DNA of 64,000 nt from an uncultured Pirellulaceae bacterium (GTDB lineage Bacteria > Planctomycetota > Planctomycetia > Pirellulales > Pirellulaceae): the NCBI GenBank assembly GCA_938084685.1, contig CALKGE010000001.1:620001-684000 (forward strand). The letters run 5' to 3'. The position numbers were made by a program, and so were the translations under genes. The notes below the pieces were generated by a model. That model had not been told where the DNA came from. It saw nothing but the letters and a program-made list of their open reading frames with translations, and ran no database searches. Below are positions 46,601 through 56,100 of this stretch, piece after piece; the first letter of the stretch is position 1, and every line of letters begins with the position of its first letter.

Positions 46601-47334
46601 ATCAGAATGTTGTCCACTTCGTCGATGATCGCATAATTGAGTCGTCCCTGACACTGCTGTTGATGCTTGGGAAACCGATCGTCGTCGCGAGCTGCCGGCC
46701 GCATATTATCACGGAGATAGTCGAAGCCGAATTCGTTATTCGTACCGTAGGTGATGTCACAGGCATACGCTTTTTGACGTTCGCTCGGCTTCATGTCACT
46801 TTGAATACAGCCCACCGTCAGTTTAAGCCCCATATATAACGGAGCCATCCATTCCATGTCACGGCGAGCAAGGTAGTCGTTGACCGTAATGACGTGAACT
46901 CCATCGCCGCTCAGAGCATTCAGATAAGCCGGAAGTGTCGCTACCAGCGTTTTACCTTCCCCAGTCACCATTTCGGCAATCTTGCCCTCGTGCAGAACCA
47001 TGCCACCAATGAGCTGGACATCGTAATGGCGCATCCCCAGCCATCGCCGGCCCGCTTCACGTACTACGGCGAACGCTTCGTTGAGAATGTCTTCGAGTGT
47101 CTGGCCCGCTTTAATCCGCTCGCGAAACAGCTCCGTTTGACGACTAAGCTCTTCGTCAGACATGCCTTGATACTGCGATTCCAAAGCATTGATACCTTCG
47201 ACAAGCGTGAGGTATCGATCAACCTGGCGTTTGTTGGATGAGCCAAATAGAGATGTTACTGTCGAGTCAAAGACGTTGACTAAGCCAAGGAAAAAGGCTG
47301 AGATTAACTCCCAGATTCTTACAAATATATCCAT
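43660..47334 (-). CDS. secA: SecA translocase ATPase, unusually long with internal repeats
   Basis: A 1224-residue motor for the Sec pathway, against roughly 830-900 in typical bacteria. The ATG at 47334 has GGAG about 5 nt upstream. Signatures are intact: Walker A GEGKT (about 125-129), Walker B DEVD (about 238-241), the PPXD region, TNMAGRGTD and [12 protein letters not shown]. The C-terminal zinc tail [13 protein letters not shown] binds SecB or ribosomes in the family. Two extras explain the length. A ~50-residue beta-rich insertion in NBD2 (about 454-507, [13 protein letters not shown] then VLIPPDSRK) looks like a small SH3-like barrel. About five related ~45-residue units (about 770-1075) occupy the helical-wing region. 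Essential role expected. Confidence 0.93.
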   Translation of the reverse strand: MDIFVRIWELISAFFLGLVNVFDSTVTSLFGSSNKRQVDRYLTLVEGINALESQYQGMSDEELSRQTELFRERIKAGQTLEDILNEAFAVVREAGRRWLGMRHYDVQLIGGMVLHEGKIAEMVTGEGKTLVATLPAYLNALSGDGVHVITVNDYLARRDMEWMAPLYMGLKLTVGCIQSDMKPSERQKAYACDITYGTNNEFGFDYLRDNMRPAARDDDRFPKHQQQCQGRLNYAIIDEVDNILIDEARTPLIISGPAHDNLKKYDEAEKLARQLKKETHFIVNEKDHSVNLTDEGIRDAEKLAGVESFYTAGNMEWPHLIDNALKAHYLYKKDVNYVVREGRIIIVDQFTGRLMDGRQWSDGLHQAVEAKEGVKIKEETQTLATITLQNYFKLYAKISGMTGTALTEAKEFWDIYKMNVVAIPTNRPMQRVEHNDVIYLEEKHKFKAVADEVEALNKYDTVELNNGDEYIGTVESENDQSVVLIPPDSRKRETFDRDDVARIYRAGRPVLIGTVSIEKSEAISDFLQQRGIKHEVLNAKNHGREAEIIAQAGRRGAVTIATNMAGRGTDIVLGGNPETLAWARLQNEYPTRLEVPQDIWDNLIREIDEQYSMAEEGEELKELGGLHVIGTERHDARRIDLQLRGRCGRQGDPGSSRFFLSLDDDLMRIFGGGNLKSMLSRFGMKPEDRIENRMVTRRIEAAQKKVEERNFEIRKNLLEYDEVMDTQRKRLYEFRQEILDGENVSTKVTDCLEEQIEYYVNVFLDPNYGVDSFTAWVNSQFNMQEESSVFKGMDFKQADEESRRFANRSALRRIRDAVDENLPRDFDEAEWNWQALAKFMNSNWNTSLRPRDLQAIDLDDMEDELADMAYAHIDKVDLSDGTIFLEEQFGRSSLATWIRNKFGFELEDDELKDQSNDELLQSIHDRAMNMYQHREAEYPVMAGIYRYGGGSDKQLDREALIAWAAQRFDAEISPESIRHMQRAELQETLVDLSLASQTRSEAHRQWAKDKTAELFAGQSENTRLNRIASEGEIAAISLWLRDHVDTELSVETLGNCDRQELYRRLSTAVEDKHHPEIRRMERSLLLQIVDSSWKEHLLTMDRLRSSVGLSGYAQKDPKVEYKREGMKLYDAMWFSIGEQVTDLIFRMEQLNEQFVGSTWVETSATHADAASSSDTIRMQESGEDPSQPRSAKPRTIRNAAPKVGRNDPCPCGSGKKYKRCCIGK
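44110..45027 (-). repeat. Five internal ~45-residue repeats in SecA helical region
   Basis: Units begin near residues 770, 830, 890, 957 and 1031 (from the 47334 start). They share a LA-x-W/F-x4-F-x3-L core and a later D/E-EL-x2-x-L-x2 motif: [50 protein letters not shown] and [13 protein letters not shown]. Identity is low but the spacing and hydrophobic pattern recur, so ancestral duplication is likely. Confidence 0.6.
45814..45975 (-). other. SecA NBD2 insertion segment
   Basis: About 54 residues interrupt the normally continuous link between the KFKAV element and [16 protein letters not shown]. Alternating strands with [18 protein letters not shown] and a RDDVARI end resemble the small Sm/SH3-like beta modules frequent in planctomycete proteins. 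Function unknown. Confidence 0.5.
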
Positions 47335-47722
47335 CATTACTCCGATCCAGGGCTGCATGGCCGGGAGAAAACACTCCGCCGAACTCAACGGCTACCGACA
47401 AACCGGTCGATAGATCTCATTTCGCCCTGAATCTTGTTTTTATAATCTCGTAAAGGTACCCTGTCTGGCAGGGATGAGTTCTTATAAAGCATATACGCTT
47501 ACGTATATCTTAGGTATATGTAGCAGCGTTGGTAGCTTATCCACATATGAAATTAGGGTCAACGGTGGTTATTTTCTACCCCATCGTCCTGTGATTGCTG
47601 CTACAGGAAAATAATATGAGGCATAAGTGGTCGTGATAGGAGCGTTAGTCGATGAAGCGGTTCTCTTCTCCTCCGCCACCCCTCTGGTTACCAGAACATT
47701 TTTCAGTTGTGGGAAGTGAATA
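47335..47722. other. Divergent region between secA and GH43-like gene
   Basis: No gene. It contains an AT-rich perfect inverted repeat (47491-47508) and a nearby TATATG run. A further short inverted repeat CCTGT/ACAGG lies near 47586-47605. Promoters of secA (minus) and the GH43-like gene (plus) should be here. Confidence 0.45.
47491..47508. promoter_or_regulatory. Palindromic operator candidate
   Basis: ATATACG-CTTA-CGTATAT is a perfect 7-bp inverted repeat with 4-base spacer, about 155 bp upstream of secA and 215 bp from the other gene. It may be a transcription-factor site. No factor can be named. Confidence 0.4.
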
Positions 47723-48754
47723 ATGCATATACGAATAGTTCTCCTGTTGGGCCTGTTGCTGGGCGTGACCAATGAGGATGGTCTGGCGCAGCACCCCAGT
47801 CAGGACAAAACCCGGTCAGACCAGTACTTATTCCTGCTTCCCTACTTTTTGGGAAACGGTGAAACCGGCATCTATTTTGCCTACAGTTATGACGGACTGA
47901 AGTTCGAATGGCTTGCTGATCGTGACGTCATTCTTCCTGCGCCTGATTGGGGAGATGAAAGTCTGACGCGTGATCCCTCTATTCTGTACCACGATGGCAT
48001 GTTTCATATGATTTGGACGACCAGCTGGAACTCCAGAACGATCGGATATGCTGCTTCGAAAGATCTGAGACAGTGGAGTGAACCCAGACGGATCCCCATC
48101 TGGAAGGATCGTCAGGATGTCAAAAACACGTGGGCTCCGGAATTACATTGGAATCCCGAACAAAGGGAATTTCTGATCCTCTGGAGTTCTACTACGTTGG
48201 AGGAGTTAAACGATGGTGATGGAAGCGAAGATCCACACGGCTATGACCACCGCAGTTATTACAGTACGACCAGGAATTTCAAGCAATTTACAGCACCCCA
48301 GTTGCTATTCAGCCCGCAGGATCCGGAATACAGCGTGATTGATCCGTTCATCGCTCATGATGATCGAGGTACCAAAACGCGTCGCGATGATCGGTGGGTG
48401 ATGGTGATTAAGCATGAACTGGGTGAGAGCCAGGGTGGGAAAAACCTTCGCCTGACATTTGCAAAAACAATGTTAGGGCCTTACGGAGTGAAATTAAGTG
48501 AGCCGATCGTTGGTGCTGGAACGTCGATTGTAAATCGTATGGGAGAAGGCCCCACGCTGTTTCGGCATCAAGGGCTTTGGCACCTCTATTGGGATGCTCC
48601 GGGAAGTGAATTTTCGTATTGTCTGGCAACCAGTAGAGACCTGGAGCAATGGCAAAACAGATCCGCCGAAATGAAGTTACCGGTGGACCAAATGCGGCAC
48701 GGTACGGTGTTAAGGGTTCCTGTCTCTGCAGTGCCAAGTATTTCCCGGAAGTAA
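47723..48754 (+). CDS. Secreted GH43-like glycoside hydrolase (five-bladed beta-propeller)
   Basis: A 343-residue exported protein (signal peptide about 3-20, cleavage near GLAQ). The propeller shows repeated strands with GIYFAYSYDGLKFEWL, TRDPSILYHDGMFHMIWTTSW, IGYAASKDLRQWS, TWAPELHWNPEQREFLILWSS, DPFIAHDD and GPTLFRHQGLWHLYWDAPG. This is GH43/GH117-like, acting on plant or algal polysaccharides such as arabinan or xylan in known families. Acidic candidates are the Asp in TRDPS and Glu in APELHW. Marine planctomycetes use many such enzymes. The target sugar is unknown. The ribosome-binding site is GGGAAG, about 6 nt from the ATG. Confidence 0.8.
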   Translation: MHIRIVLLLGLLLGVTNEDGLAQHPSQDKTRSDQYLFLLPYFLGNGETGIYFAYSYDGLKFEWLADRDVILPAPDWGDESLTRDPSILYHDGMFHMIWTTSWNSRTIGYAASKDLRQWSEPRRIPIWKDRQDVKNTWAPELHWNPEQREFLILWSSTTLEELNDGDGSEDPHGYDHRSYYSTTRNFKQFTAPQLLFSPQDPEYSVIDPFIAHDDRGTKTRRDDRWVMVIKHELGESQGGKNLRLTFAKTMLGPYGVKLSEPIVGAGTSIVNRMGEGPTLFRHQGLWHLYWDAPGSEFSYCLATSRDLEQWQNRSAEMKLPVDQMRHGTVLRVPVSAVPSISRK

Positions 48755-48775
48755 CCTGAGATCCCTCCGTTTCCG

Positions 48776-48781
48776 TATAAT
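48776..48781 (+). promoter_or_regulatory. Perfect -10 box before the PhnP-like gene
   Basis: TATAAT stands about 60 nt upstream of the TTG start at 48842. No good -35 match lies 17 bp upstream, so this is weak support for a promoter of the next gene. Confidence 0.3.
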
Positions 48782-48841
48782 GGGCAGCTTAGTTCTGTCC
48801 TATCAGTTTTAAGACCAGCTCCTGTTTAGAAAGCGCAATCG

Positions 48842-49648
48842 TTGACCAAAAAAGCAGTCACGTCCGATATTCGCGGCAAGTTGATCGTGCTGGGAACCGG
48901 GACGAGTGTCGGTGTTCCCATGATTGGATGCGGGTGCTACGTCTGTAGTAGCCAGAATCCTAAAAACAATCGCACTCGCTGTTCAGTCATTCTGGGCCTG
49001 GAGCAGGGGAATCTGCTGATCGATACCGGGCCGGACCTGCGACAACAACTGATCCGGGAGAATATTGGCCTGGTACACAGCGTGCTTTATACGCATGAAC
49101 ATGCGGATCACATTTTCGGAATGGATGATCTGCGGCTCTTTCAATTCTATCTGGGGCATGCTGTTCCTGTTTATTGCGAGCCTCAGGTTGAACAGCGGTT
49201 GCGGCAGACATTTGATTATGCCTTTTCAAAGCAGGAACAAACGCATCAGGGGGCAACTCCGAAATTAGCGATGCATTCCATCACGACATCTTCCTTTGAA
49301 GTTCTGGGTGAGGAGGTGATTCCTATCAGACTGAATCATGGTCCCCGCTTTAATGTGCTTGGATTTCGTGTTGGCAATGTGGCCTATTGCACGGACACCA
49401 ATGGAATTCCAGAATCAAGCTGGCCGCTGCTCGAAGGCCTTGATTGCCTCATCCTGGATGCACTTCGCCGTAAACCTCACGCCACGCATTTTGGTTTGGA
49501 TGAGGCAGTGGATGTAGCCCAACGTCTGGGAGTGAAACGGACGGTGTTTACCCATCTGTCACATGATCTGGAGTATGAACAGACCAACGCCGGTTTGCCA
49601 GATTCGATGGAGTTGGCATTCGACGGCATGCAGATTGACCTGACCTGA
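48842..49648 (+). CDS. Metallo-beta-lactamase-fold hydrolase, PhnP-like
   Basis: A 268-residue MBL-fold phosphodiesterase-type protein. LGTGTSVGVPMIGCGCYVCSSQNPKNNRTRCS is the PhnP-like N terminus with a Cys-rich zinc site, followed by THEHADHIFGMDD (metal motif) and a late FTHLSHD block. Members hydrolyse cyclic phosphodiesters or act in RNA maturation. No phosphonate genes are adjacent, so a C-P lyase role is not implied. The start is TTG by open-frame analysis; the ribosome-binding site is weak and an internal TTG 14 codons in is also possible. Confidence 0.85.
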   Translation: MTKKAVTSDIRGKLIVLGTGTSVGVPMIGCGCYVCSSQNPKNNRTRCSVILGLEQGNLLIDTGPDLRQQLIRENIGLVHSVLYTHEHADHIFGMDDLRLFQFYLGHAVPVYCEPQVEQRLRQTFDYAFSKQEQTHQGATPKLAMHSITTSSFEVLGEEVIPIRLNHGPRFNVLGFRVGNVAYCTDTNGIPESSWPLLEGLDCLILDALRRKPHATHFGLDEAVDVAQRLGVKRTVFTHLSHDLEYEQTNAGLPDSMELAFDGMQIDLT

Positions 49649-49682
49649 ACGAATGGGTCTGCGGGATTTGCCTTCGCTTTAG

Positions 49683-51716
49683 TTAGCTCTGCGTCTGGAT
49701 GTACTCGCCAGTAATATTCAGTACTTCCTGGTGATAGTAGGTATCCGGAAATACGTCGGCTTCTCCGTTGGCACGTTTTTCGAGATTGTCCTGGACTTCT
49801 TCCTGGGCCGAGTTTTCTTCTTTCTTGGCAAAAAACGTATCTTCGTTGAGAGAAACACGTTTTTCTTCCTGCTGTTTTTTGTATTCAGCGATCTGGGAGA
49901 TGAGCTTCTGGAAATCTTCCGAATCTTTCACCCGCTTTTGGGAGGCCGCTTTGAGTGCTTTAATCACTTCGGCTGAACGAGCGGAAAGCACTTCATCCAC
50001 TTCATTTTCGACCTGATCAAAGGGAACAGCAAAGTCCAGATCAGATTCGGATATCTTCATATGGTCTGTAATCGAGGGCAATACGATGTCTGAATAAACT
50101 CCGCGTCGCTGCGTACTATCGCCACCCGGACGATAGAATTGCTGCATCGTGATTTTCAAGGCTCCCAGGTTGGGAGGATTACTGATATTGAAGAAACGCG
50201 AACCTAATTCCAGAAAGTTCTGAACGGTTCCCTTGCCGTGGGTTGTGCTGTCACCAACCACAATTCCGCGACCATGATCAACGATGGCACCGGCAAAAAT
50301 CTCACTGGCACTGGCGCTGAACTTGCTGCAAAGCACTACGAGAGGACCATCGTAACTGGTTCCTTTGTGGCGGTCGTCATATTGTTGAACGCGTCCCAAG
50401 GGATCCTTGACCTGAACGACTGTACCAACATCAATAAATAAGCCGGTCAGGTCAATCGCTTCGGTCAGACTTCCACCACCGTTGGTGGAAAGATCCATAA
50501 TCATGCCGTCAATCCCTTCCTCATTGAACTCTTCGATGATACGACGACAGTCACGAGTTGTACTTCGGTAATCCTTTTCGCCGCGACGAGCAGCATCCAT
50601 GTCCATATAGAATGAAGGCAGGTTAATCACACCTATGCGAAGCGTTTTCTTTGTGCCCGGCACTTGATACTGGACAATGTCACCACGCGCTTCACTATCT
50701 TTCAGTTCGATCTTGGCCCGTTTGATGGTCAGGATTTTGGACTCAGAACTTTTCTCAGGGATGATCCCCAGACGGACGGTAGAGCCTGGCTTACCACGAA
50801 TCAACGAGACGACATCGTTGAGTTTCATGTCGATGACATCCTGCATCTCGCCGTCGTCGTCCTGGCCCACACTAACGATCCGGTCTCCCGTCTTCAATTC
50901 ACCGTGTTTATCCGCCGCGCCACCAGGAATGATTCTGGTTACCTTGGTGTAGCCGTCTTCCAGCGTGAGTTGAGCTCCGATACCATCGAGATTTAATCGC
51001 ATTTGAATCTCGAAGTTTTCGGAAGTCGTAGGAGACATATACGTGGTATGAGGGTCATAACAGGTAGTCACAGATGTCAGGAAAATCTCCAGCAATTCAT
51101 CACTCGAAGTCTGCTGTATCTGCTTTAACTGGCTGTTATATCGACGATGTAATCGTTCGCGGGCTTCCTCTCCCTCAGTCTTATCTCCTTTGAGAACCAG
51201 GAAATTGTATTTGATACGTTTGCGCCAGCGTTCTGTCAGCACATCCCGATCGCTGGCAAATTCAAGATTGTCCCAGTCGGTACTGATATATTCTTTGATC
51301 TTGAAGTTGTGTTCGGCATCAATCAGGTCGTGAGCAACCTCAATACTCTCCTCCATCCGGTCGATGTATTGCAGGAAGACATCATGAGCAAACTGCAAGT
51401 CTCCTTTTTCCAGCATGTCATCGAGTTCACGCTTTTTCGCGCTGAACGCTTCGATATCGTCTTTCAGAAAGTAAAGTTTCATTGGATCCAACCGATCGAT
51501 GAACATGTCCAGCGCACGCTCAGAAATCTCATCATCCAGTTTGTGCTGAGTGAGATGTTGAGCCGAAACGATCCCGCGAACCATCAATGCAATCTGACGG
51601 TTCTTGGTACTGGGTGCGCCAATCTCCGCTCCCATCAAAAACGGGATACAGAGGCTGACAAGCAGTAAGAGGGAGACAGTTCGTAAGACAGGTTTGCGTG
51701 AAGTAACCGTATTCAT
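49683..51716 (-). CDS. prc: Carboxy-terminal (tail-specific) protease Prc-like, S41 family
   Basis: A 677-residue exported protease. A signal peptide begins MNTVTS (about 11-30). The ATG at 51716 is chosen over a TTG 12 nt upstream. An N-terminal helical domain is followed by a PDZ (about 240-325, GIGAQLTLEDGYTKVTRIIPGGAADK) and the catalytic core SASASEIFAG with the Ser (about residue 469). The paired Lys lies in a THGKGTVQ block 26 residues later. A C-terminal Glu/Lys-rich helical domain matches Prc. It degrades misfolded or tagged periplasmic proteins. It is convergent with the PhnP-like gene. Confidence 0.92.
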   Translation of the reverse strand: MNTVTSRKPVLRTVSLLLLVSLCIPFLMGAEIGAPSTKNRQIALMVRGIVSAQHLTQHKLDDEISERALDMFIDRLDPMKLYFLKDDIEAFSAKKRELDDMLEKGDLQFAHDVFLQYIDRMEESIEVAHDLIDAEHNFKIKEYISTDWDNLEFASDRDVLTERWRKRIKYNFLVLKGDKTEGEEARERLHRRYNSQLKQIQQTSSDELLEIFLTSVTTCYDPHTTYMSPTTSENFEIQMRLNLDGIGAQLTLEDGYTKVTRIIPGGAADKHGELKTGDRIVSVGQDDDGEMQDVIDMKLNDVVSLIRGKPGSTVRLGIIPEKSSESKILTIKRAKIELKDSEARGDIVQYQVPGTKKTLRIGVINLPSFYMDMDAARRGEKDYRSTTRDCRRIIEEFNEEGIDGMIMDLSTNGGGSLTEAIDLTGLFIDVGTVVQVKDPLGRVQQYDDRHKGTSYDGPLVVLCSKFSASASEIFAGAIVDHGRGIVVGDSTTHGKGTVQNFLELGSRFFNISNPPNLGALKITMQQFYRPGGDSTQRRGVYSDIVLPSITDHMKISESDLDFAVPFDQVENEVDEVLSARSAEVIKALKAASQKRVKDSEDFQKLISQIAEYKKQQEEKRVSLNEDTFFAKKEENSAQEEVQDNLEKRANGEADVFPDTYYHQEVLNITGEYIQTQS

Positions 51717-52185
51717 TGAATCATCCAATAAGCTGTTTATTAATTCCGCGGATCAGCCCGAAAACTCATCAAAGTCTTTATCCCGAGCAACCCTTGTCGT
51801 CATACGACTAACCAACGAATGGTAATGCGTTAAAAGCGATCAGACAAGTCGAATCAGACAATGGCAAACGATGAGCCCCCTTTTCTGGTGTTATGACGGT
51901 AACCACAACAGGGGGCGTCTACCTTTGAGTTTAATAATTTTTGAGTGGCTTGTGGTATCAGTCCCGCTGATTCTTTACGATTCTCACAGGTGTAGTTTTT
52001 GGTGGAAATCGAAATTCCGAGTCATGTAAGCTGCAGTGTGGATGAGTTATTACCGTCTGGAAACCTACCAGGGAAGTGGACAGCTGGTCCAACATGATGT
52101 CCTGCTAGAGCCTGTCGACAGCTAGCCTCGATTTTCCAAAATAGGCTTTATGTCGACCCCTTAGAGACTGGGAGTTTTCCCATGA
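51717..52185. other. Intergenic region upstream of prc, with a long hairpin
   Basis: No gene in about 470 bp and no tRNA-like motif. It contains an inverted repeat GCCCCCT/AGGGGGC (51875-51881 and 51910-51916) whose 28-nt loop pairs further (GGTG/AACC). The prc promoter should lie in the half next to 51717. Confidence 0.45.
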
Positions 52186-53148
52186 TTATCGGAGCCATGC
52201 GAGAATCTGATCATCCATCCATCGTTGACCTCGTCGTCCCAGGTAACCCATGTGGCCACCATGTCGAGTACGGATCAGCGTTGTGGAATTGGATAAATCG
52301 ACATCATCAAATATTTCCGATGGCACGACCGGGTCATCGTCAGCTACCAGAATGGTTGTCGGAGTCGTTATCTGATCGAGCAGGTTCTTACTGCTGGATC
52401 GTTCATAGTATTGCTCGGCATCAGTGAAGCCGTTGAGCGGAGCCGTAAACCGGTTGTCGAAATCCAGGAGCGTTTTGGGAAACGGTGTTAAATCTGTCCA
52501 GGGACATTCGGGATGATGCACTTTTCGGCGGGCGATATCTTTCTTGAGCGAACGCATGAACTGGTAGTTGTAGAAACCAAGATACCTGCGAGTGATCTGG
52601 AGGCTGGAATATGCCAGATCGATCGGAGGAGAGATGGCAATTGCTTTCGCGATCTGCAACGGATTTGTCAGCTCTGGTTCGGAAAGCATTTTGAGCAGTA
52701 TGTTGCCGCTGAGTGAGAAGGCGACGATCTGGATGGCAGAGTGTGTATGTTGCTGGATCCAATGGGCTGCCTGAGCCAGATCCTCGCTTGCCCCGGCATG
52801 TGCCGTTCGCTTTGCAATCGAAATTCCATTTCCACAACCGCGCAGATCCATTCGAAAGACGCGACGTCCCTGATGGCGTAAGCGGCTGGCGATACGTGTC
52901 ATATAACCGGACCTGTGGGAACCTCCCAATCCGTGAACCAGCAGAACGGTTGGTTCTTCCGATGAGGTCGCGGAAGCAGACGAGTCGTCGTAGACATAGA
53001 GTTGATCGCCATCAAACAGTTCGACTTGGTGCTGCGTTCTGCCAGCCAGATGGTTTGACTTGCCAGGAACAGCGCCAAAGATAGTTTGTCGATGGCGACA
53101 GGAGAGAAATCTGCGTGGAATAAATGGAGTGGCCTTCTCAGGTGTCAT
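52186..53148 (-). CDS. YheT-like alpha/beta-hydrolase
   Basis: A 320-residue esterase-type hydrolase. LLVHGLGGSHRSGYMTRIA (oxyanion), IVAFSLSGNILLKMLSEPE (nucleophile Ser in FSLSGN) and acid/His positions in ILVADDDPVVP and RHGGHMGYLG match the YheT/AB-hydrolase 1 group. Its substrate is unknown. It overlaps the 3' end of the HyuAB fusion gene by 11 bp with GGGAGCA directly upstream of its ATG. Translational coupling is expected. Confidence 0.85.
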   Translation of the reverse strand: MTPEKATPFIPRRFLSCRHRQTIFGAVPGKSNHLAGRTQHQVELFDGDQLYVYDDSSASATSSEEPTVLLVHGLGGSHRSGYMTRIASRLRHQGRRVFRMDLRGCGNGISIAKRTAHAGASEDLAQAAHWIQQHTHSAIQIVAFSLSGNILLKMLSEPELTNPLQIAKAIAISPPIDLAYSSLQITRRYLGFYNYQFMRSLKKDIARRKVHHPECPWTDLTPFPKTLLDFDNRFTAPLNGFTDAEQYYERSSSKNLLDQITTPTTILVADDDPVVPSEIFDDVDLSNSTTLIRTRHGGHMGYLGRRGQRWMDDQILAWLR

Positions 53149-56100
53149 CAGGTGCTCCCCAACCTCCGCCGCCCGGTGTCTCGATGGTCAACTGATCTCC
53201 AGGATTGACTCGCAGTTGCTGACGGTTCCCCAGAGTTTCCTCGGTCCCATCTGCGTATTGAATAAAGTTGAGGCCACTTTTTCCTGGAGAGCCTCCGGCC
53301 AGCCCGGCCGGCATGTTTTGTCCGCGACGCTGAGTCAGTAACGAGACGGTCACTGGTTTGAGAAACGTCATCTTCCGAATGATTCCATTGCCACCCCTGT
53401 GTTTTCCCCGGCCTCCTGAGTTTGAACGGATAGAGAATTGATCGAGTCGGACTGGATAGCGCTGCTCCAGTACCTCGGGATCGGTGATGCGGGTATTGGT
53501 CATATGGGTATGAACGGCGTCAGCGCCATCGGCCTGGGCGGTGGCTCCGGCACCTCCGCAAATGGTTTCGTAATAACCAAAGGAGTCTTCGCCAAACAGC
53601 AGGTTGTTCATGGTGCCCTGACTGGACGCGGCCAGTTGTAATGCGCCGATTAGCACATCGACGACGCGTTGAGAAGTTTCCACATTACCTCCGACAACAG
53701 CAGGTGACTGCGACGGTGTGGGACCGGGCGTGGGGTTGAGTAAGCATTCGGGCAATACCAGTGATATCGGTTCGAGCACTCCCTGGTTTAATGGGATAGG
53801 TTCATCAATAAGCAGTCGCAGGACATACAGGACAGCGGCGGTGACAATGGCCCGGTTGGCATTCAGATTGCTCGGTAGTACCGCGGACGTTCCGGTAAAG
53901 TCGACGGTGGCGGAGCTGCCCTGAATTGTCATGGCGACTTTGATTTGAGCGTCGTAGGGCTCCGTTTCATGTTCATCCAGGTAGTCGGTGTATTCGTAGA
54001 TTCCGTCTGGCAGGTTGGCCAGTGCCTGTCTGGTTTTTTTGGCGGCGGCATGCTGGATAAGTTGCATATAGCCCAGAACAACCGCCTCGCCATGGAGTTC
54101 GATCATTTGCATCAGATCGTTGGCTCCCTGACGATTCGCAGCAACTTGAGCACGAATATCGGCAAGATTGGCATCTACGCTGCGTGACGGGAACTTACCG
54201 CTGGTCAGCAGCTGCCGCAGCTGCTGCTCCTTGGAAACTCCCGCGGAGATCAGTTTTTGCGATTTGATGAGGACTCCTTCTTCAGCCAAATTGCTGGAGA
54301 AGGGAGGCATGGATCCTGGAGTGGTACCGCCGATTTCTGAGTGATGGGCTCGGCTGGCTGTAAAGAAAATACGCTGTCCCTGTGGGTTGAAGACCGGTGT
54401 AATTACGGTGACATCGGGTAAATGCGAGCCTCCCCGATATGGGTCATTTGTGATGAACACATCACCAGGATTGATAACCTCGTGGTCTTCCAGAACCGCA
54501 CGTATCGATTCCCCCATGGCTCCCAGATGGACCGGGATATGAGGTGCGTTCACCACGAGGTCTCCGTTGGTCGTGAAAATGGCGCAACTGAAATCGAGTC
54601 GTTCTTTGACGTTGACGCTACTCGACGTGTTTTGCAGTGTCAGCCCCATCTGATTTGCGATGGCTGCAAATTGATTATTGAATATCTCAAGCAGTCCCGG
54701 ATCCGCCTGGACTTTTTCAGTATGCGCTGAGTGTTGCTCCTGATTTTCGCGCGTAAGCAGGATTTCACCTCCACTTAGAATTCGTCCATTCCAACCAGGT
54801 TCAATGACCGTCGTGGAGACACGTTCTGTAATAATTGCCGGGCCCTGGAGCAATGAGCCGGGATTCAATTGTGATCGATCAAATTGTTGTGTTGAGTGCC
54901 AGTGTCCATCATGGAAGATCTCAGTCGCTTTGGAACTGGTTATCAACTTGTCGTTAACAGGTTGGCTCGGTGTTGTCCGATTTTCGGACCGACCTGTTGC
55001 CGTGATACGCAACGTGACCAGCTCCAGGTTTTGTGAGTGGGTGAAGCCGTAACGTTGTTGATGAATGTCAGCAAATTGGTCTGCCAGCTCAGAGGCATCA
55101 GCGGTCCATCGAAATGCAGCAGCGGGTTGCTCGAGTACCTGAACCTGGAGCGTAGCGTCCAATCCGATGGGACGAAGTTCGGCAAGAATCCAAATCTGAA
55201 TTTGTTCTGCCGGGTAACCCTCTTCTTCAATCTCGCTGATCAGGGACTGAATACAGGCATCAACTTTTTCGTGAAGGTTTGTCAGCACTTGTGATGACAA
55301 TGGTTGATAGACTCCGAGATCAGCCTGCCGTTTTTCGTTAGCCTGTCCCATGCCGTAAGCTGAGAGGATTCCAGCATCAGGATGATTGAGAATGTTTTCA
55401 ATTTTCAGCAAATCAGCAACACCGCAGGCATGTTGAGCGGCAGCTCCACCGAAGTTGACCAGCACATAGTCTGTGGGGTCATACCCTTTGGCCACACTAA
55501 TGTTCCCAATCGCCTGTGCCATGTTGTGATTGGCGATTTTCAGAAACGCCTCGGCCAGATCATGTATTTCATACTGATGGCCTGTTTCAGCTTGTATGAC
55601 CTGGCCAAGTTGTGAGAGTTGTGTAAGCGCTGCGTCTCGATCCAACGGGATGGAAAACTGTTCCGGAATGATTCGTCCCAGGACCAGATTCAGGTCGGTG
55701 ACGGTGAGTGGTCCTCCGCGTCCGTAGCAGGCCGGTCCCGGGTCGCTGCCAGCGCTTTGTGGACCCACGGTCAACTTGATACCGTCAAAGCCACATATGG
55801 AACCTCCTCCAGCTGCCACGGTTTCAATGGCGAGCATGGGAGCGACGATTCTTACTCCTGCCTTTTGGGTTTCAAACTCGTATTCATACTGTCCCTCGAA
55901 TCTGGAAACGTCCGTACTGGTGCCTCCCATATCAAAGCCGATCGCTTTTTGAAATCCTGCCTGTTCAGCGACAGTTGTAAATCCGACTACACCCCCGGCC
56001 GGTCCGGATAGAATACTATCCTTCCCGGAAAAATGGCCTGCCTCGACGAGACCACCGGCGGACGTTAGCAATCGAATGGTGGAATCGGGATGTAAGCTGT

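Noticed and set aside
51717..52185. tRNA or small RNA in the prc upstream region
   Set aside because: No T-loop GTTCRA signature or cloverleaf is visible; only a hairpin with a long loop is present.
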